A stretch of 64,000 bases of DNA from Glycine soja (GCF_004193775.1 NC_041002.1:41703038-41767037); one strand, 5' to 3'. Counted from the stretch's first letter, positions 34,161 to 45,881 are shown. Numbers and translations: made by a program. The notes: generated by a model not told the origin, from the letters alone.

Positions 34161-34846
34161 AGCAAGGTATGTTATTTTTTTAATTGTTTCAAATTTATTT
34201 ATTTTTTATAAATTGTTATATTTTATTATTTGTATGTTTTTTTTTTGCAGGTGGTCATCTTGTGTACAAGAAAATTATATTAACTCACAACATAACAAGT
34301 TTATTTTTTTTATCTTTATATATTTTTGCTGTTAGTTTAATTTGTTTATTATTTTAGTTATTTTTTATTAATTATATAACAAATTGTTTATTTGTGTTAC
34401 GGTTGTTTAATTTTTAGAATATAAATTTAATTAAGATTCATAATAAATATTACTGTAATATTGTTATTAGGCGTATTTAAAAAAGAAAGACATATTATTA
34501 TTATATATAAAAAATATATATATACGTGTTCTTATATTATTTTCTGAAATTGGTGAAATTGAGGAAAAAAATATATATATTTTCTGAAAGTTGAGAAAAA
34601 AAAATCCTCAATGTGAAGAAATTATTTTTTATTATATATATATATATTGAAATTGTTGAAATTGACAAAAAATATATATATATTTTCTGAAAATTAAGTA
34701 AAAAAATTCCTCACTCAATGTGAAGAAAATTTAAATTACGTGCTCGTTTCTAAAATTTAAATTACGCGTACGTACTTGACTTTATTTATTATTTATGATA
34801 TGTGTGAGTATTAATTTTTTTTTTCTTTCTATACAGGAGTTTTAAT

Positions 34847-37110
34847 ATGGTTAGTTCGTCATCTTCTCATCATTATGACGTGGCATTTGGACCATTAGAG
34901 GATGATTTATTGTGGATGCAAAAAAATCATGTATCCCAACATATTTAGAATGGTGCTAATGATAGGACATTAAAAATTCGACGAGCCACACCACTGTACA
35001 ATCATAGAGAAGCACCGCCCGAAGAAATTATTCCTCTATTACAAATTTCGGGTTTGTACCCGATAATGAAATTGGCATAGCTGAAAGTGAATGGAGCATT
35101 GGTGAATGCTTTTATTGAAAGGTGGAGGCCAAAAACGCATACATTTCATTTGAAGTGTGGAGAGACAACTATTACACTTCAAGATGTTTCTGTGCTACTT
35201 GGTATTCCTGTGGATGGAAGACCATTAATTGGAAATACAAATATTGACTGGTTTGAATTGTTTCATGAATTATTGGGTGTCATGCCTGACGATGCTGCAA
35301 TTGATGGGAACTCAATTAAATTGAGTTGGTTGTCTTCTCATTTTGCAAATATTCATGATTTTACAGGCAACCAAGAAGGCCTTGAAAGATTTGCTCGTGC
35401 TTGGATCTTATGATTCATAGGAGGGGTAATGTTTGTTGACAAAAGCAGCAAACAGGTGCATTTGAAATATTTGCAGTTTCTGAGAGACCTTAGAGAGTGC
35501 AACAGTTATGCATGGGGAGCTGCTGTTTTGGATAACCTTTATAGAGAGATGTGCATCGCAACAAACTATAATGCTAAATCAATAGGCGGTTTCACTCTCT
35601 TGATTCAATTATAGGCATGGGAACGATGCCCAACGTTAGCCCCCTCAGTTATTCCTCCACAACAACAAAACGCGCCACTTGGTTACAGGTATACTTTCCT
35701 TTACTATTTTGAATTCATTATTAATAAACATGTTTGGTTGATGTTAATCATTATTCTATGTAACATTTTAATTTGTTATTTAATTTTTTGTGAAAATGGT
35801 TGGGAGGTGAATTGCATCACATAGGCAATGACAATTTAATTGAGTTTCGTCGTAAATTAGATGTCATGAAACGCGACGAGGTAACAATTTTGATGTTTGT
35901 TTATTAAATGATGTTGTATTTCTTAATTAATTTATTAAATTTAACTTTTATATGCAGTTTGTATGGGTCCCTTATGCTGGACATGTGGAAATGAATTTGA
36001 GTCAAGTTTGTTTTTTTGGGTCTGTATTATGGACATGTATCATACCACTTATTTGTTTTCAAGAAGTGGAATGGCACCAGCCGGATAGAGTCATGAGACA
36101 ATTTGGAATGCAGCAACCTATTCCGGAACCAGTAATGCAACCCAACAACATACATGACTTGACATTAAAGGGAAAAGAAGGAAAAAATTGGATGCGACTA
36201 ATGCAACCCGCGCTTAATGAATGGAATAGTCGCTATGAAAGGAGAGTAGAGCAGACGCCGCCACAAACAGGGACCCTCAGTCTGAACTCTGAATATATGA
36301 GGTGGTACAGGCGTAAAACAAAAGTTTATGTCGACCCAAAACATGCAAGAAGAGGACTATTGGTATACATTGTCCATTATAATTTAGAAAAGAATGTTGC
36401 TCTTATTTAAGATTATTTTAATAATTATTCATTTATTTTCTATGCAGGGTGAAATCGCCGAAACACTACATTTTATGGTGTCTCCTGTTGGGAGAAGGGT
36501 TTGTACTTTTGACGATTTACTGCCATGTATCGAGAAGATCACTCTTTTGTCTGAGGAAGAGGATAGGATACTTGAGGCACATGAAGATGCTCCCCCTTCT
36601 CAGCCACAATTTGAACATCAACACTTTAATATACTACGGCAAAGTGTGGAGACTCGAGGCTTAGCGCGACGTCGGGAAACTATTGATGCAACAACATATA
36701 GTTTGCCTCCGATGCCAGAACGACAACATGGAATGTATTACACACCGCCGGCATTCACCCAAGAACCGTCTCAGATGTCGCCGATGTATTCATACCCACA
36801 TGATTTTTAACCAGGGTATAGTTTTGTAGGCATATTTGGGTCCTCTCCTTCTTCAACGGAAACTCCTTCATTTACCCAAAGTGGTCAAGTATCGACCCCA
36901 AATGCCCCACTTGCTGGTCCGTGGAATGTACCTGGAGATATACCCGACATGAACGACTTATTAGGGGTCGATTTACGTTATGATTTCTCTGCCGAGGCTG
37001 ACCAAGTGGATGAAAGGACGAATCCTAGAAAGAAATCCTGATAGGGCAGCTAGAAATTGGGACCGGCCATGTGGGACTTCGTCGCGGCATCACAGACATA
37101 GTGATGATTG
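34847..37110 (+). pseudogene. Plant mobile domain (PMD/MAIN-like) gene, dead copy
   Basis: Start at 34847, where MVSSSSSHHYDVAFGPLEDD opens. Exon 1 (34847-35688) holds the mobile-domain core: [46 protein letters not shown] and FVDKSS. Exon 2 is about 35800-35880, exon 3 starts 35958 (FVWVPYAGHVEMN, VEWHQPDRVMRQFGMQQPIP) and exon 4 is 36448-37110. This is the family annotated as MAIN-like or 'phosphatase 7 long form homolog' (PF10536), often linked to transposons and involved in silencing. Four in-frame stops lie in exon 1 (34946, 35078, 35411, 35612), all at positions where Trp is expected. A stop at 36808, a late frame change and a poor exon-2 acceptor also kill it. Confidence 0.9.
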
Positions 37111-37689
37111 ATTAATAATGAATTTAACATTTTCATGCACTTTGTATTATTTTTTTTCATGTGTTTCATATTGTCATGTACTTTGTATGGTTTTTTTTCA
37201 TGTTAATTTTATATTATTGTCACTTCAACGTTTCAATCTTATTGTGCAATGCTTTTAAAATAAATAAAAATAAATAACCATAATGTTAATGACACATAAA
37301 CCAAAAGTGACCTCTAACGTAATTTAATGGCCAAATCAAAAAAGAATTGACCAAATCAAAAAGCATTTTAAAACATTTTAGGATTTCAAAATGTATTTTA
37401 GGTGAAAATATATTTTATTGAAAATGTACTTATATATACTTCAAAAAGAGAGAATAATAAAATATAAAAAAATAACAAATAATACTAATGATAAAAATGA
37501 AAAAAATTTAAATTTTTGATAAACAAATTAAAAAATATACAATTTAGAGTGTATAAAAAATAATCTTATTGAAATTTTGGGGTGGGGGGTGTGGGAATAT
37601 AAAAAAATAACAAATAATACTAATAACAAAGATGAAACAAAATTTAAATTTTTGATAAACAATATAAAAAATATAAAATTTTGGGGTGG

Positions 37690-38118
37690 GGGGTGTGGGA
37701 AGAGACTAGGGGGGTGTGAGAAGAAGAGAGGCTGGGGGTGTGGGAAGAGACTGGGGGGTGTGAGAAGAAGAGGTGGGGGGGTGTGGGAAGGGGCTGGGGG
37801 GCTGTGGGAAGAAGAGACTGGGGCCCGTGTGGGAAGGGGCTGGGGGGGGGGGGGCAGGCGCCTAGCTGCCCTGCGCTAGCTGTAGTGCCTGTAGTAGGGG
37901 CGCCACCAGTAGTGCCTGATCCCTGGACGCTACCAAAGGCGCCCGCGTCAGGGGCGCTACCTGCTGTGCCACGTGTCACGTGCACAGTGAAGACGCCTGA
38001 CTGGGGGACGCTTTGCAATAAAATAACAGACCCCCCGAAAATAATTGCAAAAGAGCCTCTTTTTTGTAAATAATTTGTAAAAAGGTCCCCTTTTAATGTT
38101 TTTGTCCCCCAAAGCCCC
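37690..38118. repeat. Right GC-rich terminal inverted repeat with two G-boxes
   Basis: Inverted partner of the left arm. It contains two CACGTG G-boxes 7 bp apart (37970-37975 and 37977-37982), about 850 bp upstream of the JOX-like TATA box. Repeated 'ggggtgtgggaagagact' units at 37685-37850 form a short tandem array. Confidence 0.8.
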
Positions 38119-38127
38119 TATGACTAC

Positions 38128-38551
38128 TACTCCTTTCGGGTAAGGCGGTCAAGCTACCTGCACCTGTCTGGTCCGATCATTTAACCATAGTAATTCCATG
38201 ATATAATTAAGTTTTTTCTTTTTTATTAGTGGGATATAATCTTTTCATGAGAATGAGAGACGTTGGGACTGGTTAGAGGTGTTGACTTACCAACACACAG
38301 TCACTAACACATAGCCAACAGGTAGCAGTTACCATCTTGTGGGCCCTCGTTGTGTTTTCTCTGGGCCACACTTCACTCAGCACAAGTTACACAAACTGCT
38401 GCGTCTATTTCACTTTCCAGCAAAACCAGCCGAAGCACAGAAATTCCCTCCTATCATTCAGCCGTATAATTCTCTGCTGTTGATGAGTTTATCAATTTTT
38501 TTATTCTTCTTCTCCTATTTTCTTCTTTAATATTCCTAATTAGATAGCATG

Positions 38552-38600
<49 letters not shown>

Positions 38601-38828
38601 CCATTTATCTAAACAACTTTATCAATTATGATCATAGCAAAATTAATTAATTTTGACAAGCTCTTCCATAAATATATTAAAATAAATTAAACCCCTAAAA
38701 GGATCACATGTTATTCTCATAATGTCACAATTAATTTTCCATAAAAGAGGCAGTAAATAATATTACGGCCATGAACGAAACCAATTTTATCACGGCGCCG
38801 AAATTTTGGCCCTCGTGTTATTGCCGTC
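38128..38828 (+). promoter_or_regulatory. Upstream region of the JOX-like gene
   Basis: About 700 bp between the Mutator-like element and the TATA box. It has an (AAT)n tract at 38552-38600 and a 'caaccaatt'-poor AT-rich stretch; one 'gaaaccaatttt' near 38778 could serve as a CCAAT-type site. No other gene is seen. The ORF at 38339-38530 has no family features. Confidence 0.4.
38552..38600. repeat. (AAT)n microsatellite
   Basis: About 16 AAT units in the upstream region of the JOX-like gene. Confidence 0.95.
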
Positions 38829-38836
38829 TATATAAA
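38829..38836 (+). promoter_or_regulatory. TATA box of JOX-like gene
   Basis: TATATAAA within 'gtctatataaagcc'. Transcription would start about 30 bases downstream (around 38860), giving a 5' leader of about 100 bases that ends in a CA-dinucleotide run before the ATG at 38962. Confidence 0.75.
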
Positions 38837-38961
38837 GCCCTATATGCTGCTCATAGCAACAAGTCACAAATTACACATACATACATACACTAGTAGTGTG
38901 GTGTGACCTTCTTTTATCCTTTTGCTTTTTTGGTGTGCAATTAACACACACACACACAAAA

Positions 38962-41900
38962 ATGATGGCATGCCAAGATTGGCCAGAGCCAGTGATTCGA
39001 GTCCAAGCCTTGGCTGAAAGTGGCTTAACCACAATCCCTGAACGTTTCATAAAGCCCAAGTCCCAAAGACCCACTAATAATAACAACTATGCTCCAAAGG
39101 TCAATTTCTCTCAAATTGGTCATCATGAGAACACCACCACGACCAACAACAACAACACCAACATCCCGGTGATTGACATGAAGCACATCTATGGCGGGGA
39201 TGAGAGGCGGAGGGCGGAGACGCTCCGGCTCGTGTCGGAGGCATGCCGGGAATGGGGTTTTTTTCAGGTGGTGAACCATGGGGTGAGCCATGAGTTGATG
39301 AAGGGGGCGAGGGAGGTGTGGAGGGAGTTCTTTCAGCAGCCACTTGAGGTGAAAGAGGTGTATGCCAATACACCCCTCACTTATGAAGGGTATGGAAGCA
39401 GGTTGGGAGTGAACAAAGGGGCCATTTTGGATTGGAGTGACTACTTCTTTCTCCATCACATGCCTTGTTCCCTTAGGGACCAAGCCAAGTGGCCGGCCCT
39501 CCCAACATCCTTAAGGTATGCGCACTATAGTTACTAGTTAATGTAAAAAAACATATGTTTTGCTCACTAATGTAAAAAATACTAGATAATAAGAAAACCC
39601 CTTTTTTTCTCTTCATCATCCGGATTTTCTAATGTACATCACTTTTTTGCGCCTTCACACTCAATCAATAATTTTAAACCGTCTAATAAATATGGGACAC
39701 AATATATTTTACCTTTATAAATCACACTTAACATATATATATATATATATATATCTTCGTAAAATATTTTAATTGTGTGTAAATGTTGACTACATGCATG
39801 GAATCTGATTTCCTTGATAATCTCAATGAATTTGAAATAAAAAATAGCTTGTCTTCATTATTTGTCCATGTATATGTCATGGAATTTTATTTTATTTTTA
39901 CAAAAAGGAAATACTATTTTAAGATATATCTATCTTTTATAGCCATTTGCCCATTAGGGTGGACCTTGTACTATATGTTTGAATAATTTCCAGAGTTTTT
40001 AGCTTTGAATTTCATTATTACTATTATACGTGACAAAGAATCTATGTTTTATAAAACTAATGAAATTCTATAAAAAAAATTATTTTTTTTATATAAGTTG
40101 CCAAACACGTCACAAGCTCACAACTTTTTAAATTTGAAAAAAGAAAATCCACATCAATATTACACTATGTGTTTATGAAATATTAAATGACACGACTAAA
40201 AGAAAAGAAGTGATTTTTCTTTCCAATTTAATGCAAAAGAGAGTGCGAGAAACATGTGACTAATCAGATTCTACCACTTCTTATCCAACAAAAGAAAAAT
40301 CAGGTTCTTTCTGGTTTTGTCTCATTTGTTAAAAAGTGGGTGCGAGAATTTACTTAATTATTATAACTATGGGAGGTGGGTACCTAAAGCGACACTTTTG
40401 TTCATTAGATTAAGGTTTTGTCAGGACGAGTAAGGTGTTATCGACATGAAATAAATGTTTCTTCACTCACAAAGCCGTGTTGCATAAGAATAGGATATAT
40501 CTTCATTTTTTTAATTAAGCCTTGGGAACTTGTTAGTTGTTACCCTCCGGTTGGTCTTGTGGTGCCGTTTCATATGGTTAAGCAATCAACTCTTTTTTAA
40601 TACTACTTTGAAACGTAAACAAGTACACCGTACACCCATATGAAAAACGTGGGGATTTTAGTGACAAAGCTATCTATCCGGTCAACTTATTACAAAAAAT
40701 TATGACAGTAACGAAGGAGAAAGAAAATTCAAATAATAATATGCATGAATAAATAAATTAATTCAATTGATTAAATAATTTTTTTATCCTTATATCAGAA
40801 AATAAAATCTGTGGGGTTTAAATATCCAATAAATGGATGATGGCATATTCAATCAAACTCTCTTCTATTTTGTCTTTTTACTTAGGCATGCCATCTTTTT
40901 CTTCTTCTAGTATTTTTAATTCTTATATTTTTGTCAACATCAAGTTCTATATACTTTTATATTGATAAAATATTCAATAAATATATGGTTAAAGATTCAG
41001 TCAAAGTCCATTTATACTTTTATATTATATTTACAAATTCGTTCTCTAAACTTTAAACTTTAAAAATATATGAATTTAGTTTCTTCAAACTTAAAAAATA
41101 TGATGAATTCTAATAGAAGAGATTAAAGTCTACATGTTTTTATTTTTATTTCTATTTCTCTTCATTGAACTAATTGTATAGATACGATTTCTCATATTAT
41201 AATTTGATCATCTAGTTACAAGAGCTCAACGTCTATCTAGAGATTACTATTTTAAACAGGTCATGGAGACTTCATTGCATCATAAGTATGACCTTTGGAA
41301 AAAATTGTAGCTGGGTTGTTTTGGATCTGTTTTTTTTTTTTTTTCTTTCTTAATGTAAGGTTGTTTTGGATCTTTGTGGTGATAAATTGAGGTACGCTAG
41401 ACTTTTGCTTTTGTGTCTTTTCTTGTTGGAATTTTATTTATGGGAGGTAAAACTTCCCCTCTCTGACACGAATAAAGTCTGCTAACGTTGTTAACAAGCG
41501 TAAAAAAACAATGCGTGAGGCTGACTACGGCAAAATAATTGTCAAAAAGCATTTATTTCCTTTAATCGTAAATTTCCATTTGTCTTTGAAACTTAGAGAC
41601 AATTATTTAAATTCTTGACTTTGCAAAATGTTCATCTTAGTTTTTAATTTTACAAAAAGTCATTCGTTTTAATTTCTTCTATTTTATTTTTCATGGTCAC
41701 TTTACACTAAAAAGATTGGGTACCCTCAAATATCAATTGGGTACCCAAGAATATTAAAGATTAAAATGATACAATCATTTAAGATTACACTGTAAAGATT
41801 GAAGTAAAAAGCTTTATGAAATACTAGAGTAATTAATACTCACGCAATTTTCTAAAACCTAAAATCAGAATTTAGTATTTTTTTCTTATTTTCTCCACAG

Positions 41901-43304
41901 TTGAAAATGGATTAATCTTTGTAAATAAGTACTGTATCTGAGAAAATCATACACGATAAGGCAGCCATTAATTTCATATCCTAAATTTTTGTTTTCTCTC
42001 CTGATAATAGGAACATTATCTCTGAATATGGTGAGCAAGTTGTTATGCTAGGAGGAAGGATACTTGAGATATTGTCCATAAATCTTGGGCTTAGAGAGGA
42101 TTTTCTCCTAAATGCATTTGGTGGGGAAAATGACCTTGGTGCTTGCTTAAGGGTGAATTTCTACCCTAAATGCCCACAACCTGACCTCACTCTTGGCTTG
42201 TCCCCTCACTCAGACCCTGGTGGCATGACCATTCTTCTCCCTGATGAAAATGTGTCAGGACTTCAAGTACGCAGAGGAGAAGATTGGATCACTGTTAAGC
42301 CAGTCCCAAATGCTTTCATCATCAACATGGGTGACCAAATTCAGGTCCTTATCTAGAATATTCAAGCATTTTGATTATATTGTGATCACTTGGGACTTAT
42401 TTAACTTGAAAACATATTTCCTGTTTTTATTTAATTTTTATGAAAAAAAGTATATTTACTTTTGTTTAAGTAGTTCTTTTAAAGTAATGAACAAAATAAA
42501 AATATTTTATTAATAATAAAGAAATATAGAAAACATTTTTCCAACTTATATTACAAGAAAAAATTTATACACTAATAATGTAAAACTTTTATACCATCAT
42601 CCAATCACAAATTATTATGTATCACATTGTGAAAGTCATACGGGCAATAAATTGTAATTGAATAATTATCTAAAATTATTTTACATTAGGTTTTAGTTAC
42701 CCATTATATTTAGTTCATATAATTTATAAATTTATTTATTTTATAGTCCACATAGCTAATAAGTAAATTGGGAGTTAAAGAAATTTAACGACAGAAAATC
42801 TTTTGAGAAATAAAATGTAAATTTTAAGAGCTAAAAAATTCACTTATTAAATTTCAGAGATTAAAAAATTCACTTATTAACTATATGAACTAAAAAGAAT
42901 AAGTTTAAAAACTATAGAGACTAAATAAATAATTAAATCTTTTATATTATTAGTGTATCACCATTCAACTCTTATATTATAAGTGGTTGTTTTTAAAATT
43001 CAACAATTATTGGTTTTTTCTAATTATTCAATTTGAAATATCTTATTTATGTTTGTAGGTGCTAAGCAATGCAATTTACAAGAGTATAGAGCACAGGGTG
43101 ATCGTGAACTCAAACAAAGATCGAGTTTCATTGGCCTTTTTCTATAACCCCAGGAGCGATATACCTATCCAACCAGCCAAGGAGCTTGTGACTAAGGATA
43201 GGCCAGCACTATACCCACCAATGACATTTGATGAGTATAGACTTTACATTAGGACAAGAGGACCTAGTGGAAAAGCTCAAGTTGAATCTTTGACTTCCGA
43301 ATGA
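38962..43304 (+). CDS. JOX-like: Jasmonate-induced oxygenase-like 2OG-Fe(II) dioxygenase
   Basis: Three exons: 38962-39515, 42011-42344 and 43059-43304, with GT-AG introns in matching phase, give 377 residues, as long as Arabidopsis JOX proteins (about 370). The start is the first ATG after the CA-rich leader; the upstream in-frame ATG at 38896 would add a non-conserved tail. The N-terminal domain holds CQDWPEPVIRVQALAESGL, an Asn/Thr-rich insert (residues 39-67), WGFFQVVNHGV and YEGYGSRLGV. The catalytic barrel has iron ligands H251, D253 (PHSDPGG) and H308 (IEHRVIV), and the 2-oxoglutarate motif R318-V-S320. LRVNFYPKCP and MTFDEYR, regions reported to bind jasmonate in JOX2, are kept. JOX enzymes hydroxylate jasmonic acid to 12-OH-JA in the cytosol and damp defence. 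A related flavonoid-type dioxygenase role is possible but less likely. No stops or frameshifts seen. Confidence 0.93.
39516..42010 (+). other. Intron 1 of the JOX-like gene (2.5 kb)
   Basis: GT donor after 'ccttaag' and AG acceptor 'tgataatag'. It is AT-rich with a short (TA)n near 39732. No coding insertion, tRNA or complete transposon is recognised. The open frames at 39783-39986 and 40418-40600 show no family features. Intron position fits that of other JOX genes, but it is unusually long. Confidence 0.85.
42345..43058 (+). other. Intron 2 of the JOX-like gene
   Basis: 714 bp, phase 0, donor after GDQIQ and acceptor 'tttgtag'. The part at 42560-42680 ('taatgtaaaacttttatacc', 'catccaatcacaaattatta') resembles a common soybean MITE end. 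Confidence 0.85.
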
Positions 43305-43398
43305 GATTCCAATTGAGTAGTTGTTTGCAGTACAGAAAATTAATTTGCATATGAATAACTTATCATGATCTTTGTGTTTGTATTTATCAGACTCAGTA

Positions 43399-43404
43399 AA
43401 TAAA
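43399..43404 (+). terminator. Polyadenylation signal of JOX-like gene
   Basis: AATAAA 95 bases after the stop codon, the first canonical signal in the 3' flank, followed by T-rich sequence. Confidence 0.6.
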
Positions 43405-44698
43405 AATATCATATCCCACTCTTATTCTATGTCACTTTACTCTATGTATATTTTTCTTATATGTGGTTGAGTTATTGCCTCTGTCAATTCAAGAAAGAAA
43501 ATGAATGACCATTAATAGGGTGTGGTAGGGTTGTCAAAGTGACTGGCTTTCTCCTCTGGTTGTGATAGTGGGATGCTAACTAAAGCTCGCTGCTTGTGAT
43601 GCGTGAGGAAAAAAAAGATAACAATAAACATGTTTTTTTTTCCTAGATATTCTGGTATTTAATTATGTTTGAATCAAATAAAATTATTGTGAACCTATAA
43701 AAAAAATTCTTTTAAGTATTTAACATCTTACATATATAAAATAATAATAATAATATGACAGTGCTATGAATTTGAGCAATTAAAATGACACAACTTTATA
43801 AAGTAGTTTAACCCTAGCTAGTTGCGTTTACTAGTTGCAGCCAACTTTGGATTGTTGCTTCATGTTTATCTGTGGAAACAATGAGTACTAGTACTACGCA
43901 GTTGTCTTTTTCTTTGATAAGCTTTTTTCTAATATGGGGGAGTTAGTGCTTGACCCGTATTTGCACCATTAATGTCTCTATGGGTTGCTATTCCAGTAAT
44001 GGGTTCTGTTTGCATGCCTTTCTCATAATAATCACAATACCAAACACAATGGTAACCAAAGAAAAGTACCACACAGAATGGCTAGAATATTACTAAAAAG
44101 TAACTGTGGTCCTGTCTCACCCACTACCGTTTGTCTTGTGGGGAACAAAAACGTGTATGAAGACTCCATTTATAATTTTTCCTCCTATTTAAGCCACAAT
44201 AGGGTTGATAAAAACACACGTTTTTAATGCACCACATCAACTATATACTAATTAACTAATTAATTGATTAATGAATTTAATAATATGGCAACTGATTAGG
44301 CAATATCAATTCAATCACGTCAACATTTTTTATAAATGGATGACAGGATCAATCACATGTCACAATGAGAAAAGATCGAACATGCACAGTGCGATCGGGT
44401 TTAATTATGGTAATTATCACCTTATAATTGGAACAGTTAGCCATACAATTCAAGTCCCATTTGGCCCATTGATTTATCAATTCATTCACATTTTTTTTTC
44501 TCAATAAGAGAATGATATTTCCTCCGAAATCAACTATCGAAACATCCTCCGACGCTTAATTTAGCCGCCTGTCCCTTTATGATATTTCCTCCGAAACCAA
44601 CCTACCGAAACATCCTGGACCCACTAAAATTTAGACACCTGTCATCTTTTCTAAAATAAAAAATTACTTAATCTTAAGTTTTTGAAGTTCTTTTTAAC
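43405..44698. other. Intergenic, no gene seen
   Basis: AT-rich DNA downstream of the JOX-like gene. Two similar stretches near 44514-44560 and 44578-44630 ('gatatttcctccgaaa', 'aaacatcctcc/gg') form a diverged tandem pair of about 66 bp. No coding region recognised. Confidence 0.5.
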
Positions 44699-44847
44699 GC
44701 AAATGACCTTATTAGTTTATTTTGGTTTTTATCTTTTAGAAAGTTCATACTAGTTATTTATTTTTTAAAATTCATTTAAATTGGTCATTTTGTCCATTGA
44801 AATTTGTCTCTGTTAATAATTTTTAAAATATTAGTGCTAAAATTGTC

Positions 44848-44850
<3 letters not shown>

Positions 44851-44900
<50 letters not shown>
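44851..44900. repeat. (AT)n microsatellite
   Basis: About 25 AT units at the inner edge of the left inverted repeat of the 4CL-carrying element. Confidence 0.95.
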
Positions 44901-44903
<3 letters not shown>

Positions 44904-45011
44904 AAAAATTCCTTCTCTTTCCTCTTCTTCTCCCACGCAAACCTACAAATTCAAATTCTAACTCCAAATTTCTTTAGCCTAAAATGCAAAAAAAGTAAAA
45001 CTAAATTAATG

Positions 45012-45460
45012 CTATTTGTTCACATGTCCAATTTTCATGTTGGGGAATTTGACTTTGAAGTCTTCGACGACCTCCTTTTCGAGCAGCACACCACCACAAC
45101 CCAAATATCGGAGCGAGCTTAGATCATACTTCTTCACAAGCTCTGACTTCGCCAACGTCACCATGAGCGATGACAACTCCAGCATGTAGATGATTCTATA
45201 CCTCTCCATGACTTTGAGCATCCCTTCGAAGTTGAACCTCTACATGAAGATGAGCATCTCCTCGACGATGATGGCCCTAACCAACATGAAGAACTCAAAC
45301 ACGTGGAATAGTGGTAGCATGAAGAGTGACACTAGGTGCGGGTCACTATCCACCATGTTTATGAGGAGATAGAACCCTCTGATTGGCACAATGAAGTCGA
45401 TGGTGCTCGATGAGAAGAGAATCAAATTGACTCCTTCGACTAACCCCCCAGACAACACTT
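45012..45460 (-). pseudogene. 4-coumarate-CoA ligase-like fragment (captured)
   Basis: Minus-strand piece of an acyl-activating enzyme of the 4CL-like group. It reads SLFMLPLFHVFEFFMLVRAI, then an in-frame TAG at 45240, RFNFEGMLKVMERYRI, and LAKSELVKKYDLSSLRYLGC with GGVLLEKEVVEDF. In intact enzymes this segment lies between the P-loop (SSGTTG) and the second ATP motif (GYGLTES); both are missing here, so the piece cannot adenylate an acid. 4CL-like enzymes make CoA esters of phenylpropanoids or, in peroxisomes, of fatty and jasmonate precursors. A donor close to At4g05160-type genes is my best guess. Confidence 0.85.
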
Positions 45461-45881
45461 GATGACTCGATAATGGCGATGATGTCGGGGTGAGGTGGTT
45501 GGAGAGGATGCAGAGGGCATAACAAAATTCAGGGGAGTTAGGGTTTTGGAGAAAGAAATTTAATTGGGGGTAGAATTTGATTTTTTTTGGGTTTGTGGGG
45601 GGAGAAGAAGAGGAAGGAGAAGGGAAGAACTAAAAAATACATTTATGGCGATTTTTAGCCACTAATATTTTTAAATTATTAATAGCGTCAAATTTTAATG
45701 AATGAAAGGACCAATTTGAATCAATTTAAAAAGATAAAATATTAGTACGAACTTTCTAAAAGATAAAAAATCAAAATGAACAAAAAAATAAGATAAAGGA
45801 TCAAATACATCATTTGACCTTTTTTTTTTCAAACTTACTCTATTGTCTTTTGCTCTCTCTTTCTCGACTTCTTTTTTTTTC

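Larger units (their letters stand above)
33711..38118. mobile_element. Mutator-like element with long TIRs carrying a PMD gene
   Basis: Left arm (from 33711) and right arm (to 38118) are inverted copies for at least 250 bp. Shared stretches include 'cctttttacaaattattta', 'gctcttttgcaattatttt', the 'gtctgtt' plus 'attgcaaagcg' segment and a 'gacacgtggcac' block, then GC-rich text and C/G runs. Flanks TATGTAC (33704-33710) and TATGACTAC (38119-38127) agree except for a 2-bp gap, consistent with a damaged 9-bp duplication of a Mutator-like element. Long TIRs support that class. No MURA transposase is seen. The passenger is a plant mobile domain gene. Confidence 0.75.
44699..45819. mobile_element. 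Pack-MULE-like element carrying a 4CL-like fragment
   Basis: About 44701-44850 and 45655-45819 are inverted copies. Both arms, read inward, contain 'tatcttttagaaagttc', 'aaattggtc' and 'ttaataattt' followed by 'aaaatattagtg'. The right end read inward begins GGTCAAATGATG; the left end has lost some bases. Arms of about 150 bp around a captured gene piece and no transposase are the hallmarks of a Pack-MULE. A 9-bp target duplication could not be identified. Confidence 0.7.

Noticed and set aside
33718..34335. 205-residue Pro/Ala-rich open frame
   Set aside because: Lies in the GC-rich inverted repeat with C-runs; the opposite strand and the other arm give similar low-complexity frames.
37577..38073. 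Gly/Trp-rich open frames on both strands
   Set aside because: They come from tandem 'ggggtgtgggaag' units in the right inverted repeat, not from a gene.
38896..38961. Alternative upstream ATG for the JOX-like protein
   Set aside because: The added residues are encoded by the leader with its CA repeat and do not match the family; the conserved protein starts at or just after 38962.
42244..42513. Second-frame ORF across exon 2 of the JOX-like gene
   Set aside because: Overlaps the conserved exon in another frame and runs into intron 2.
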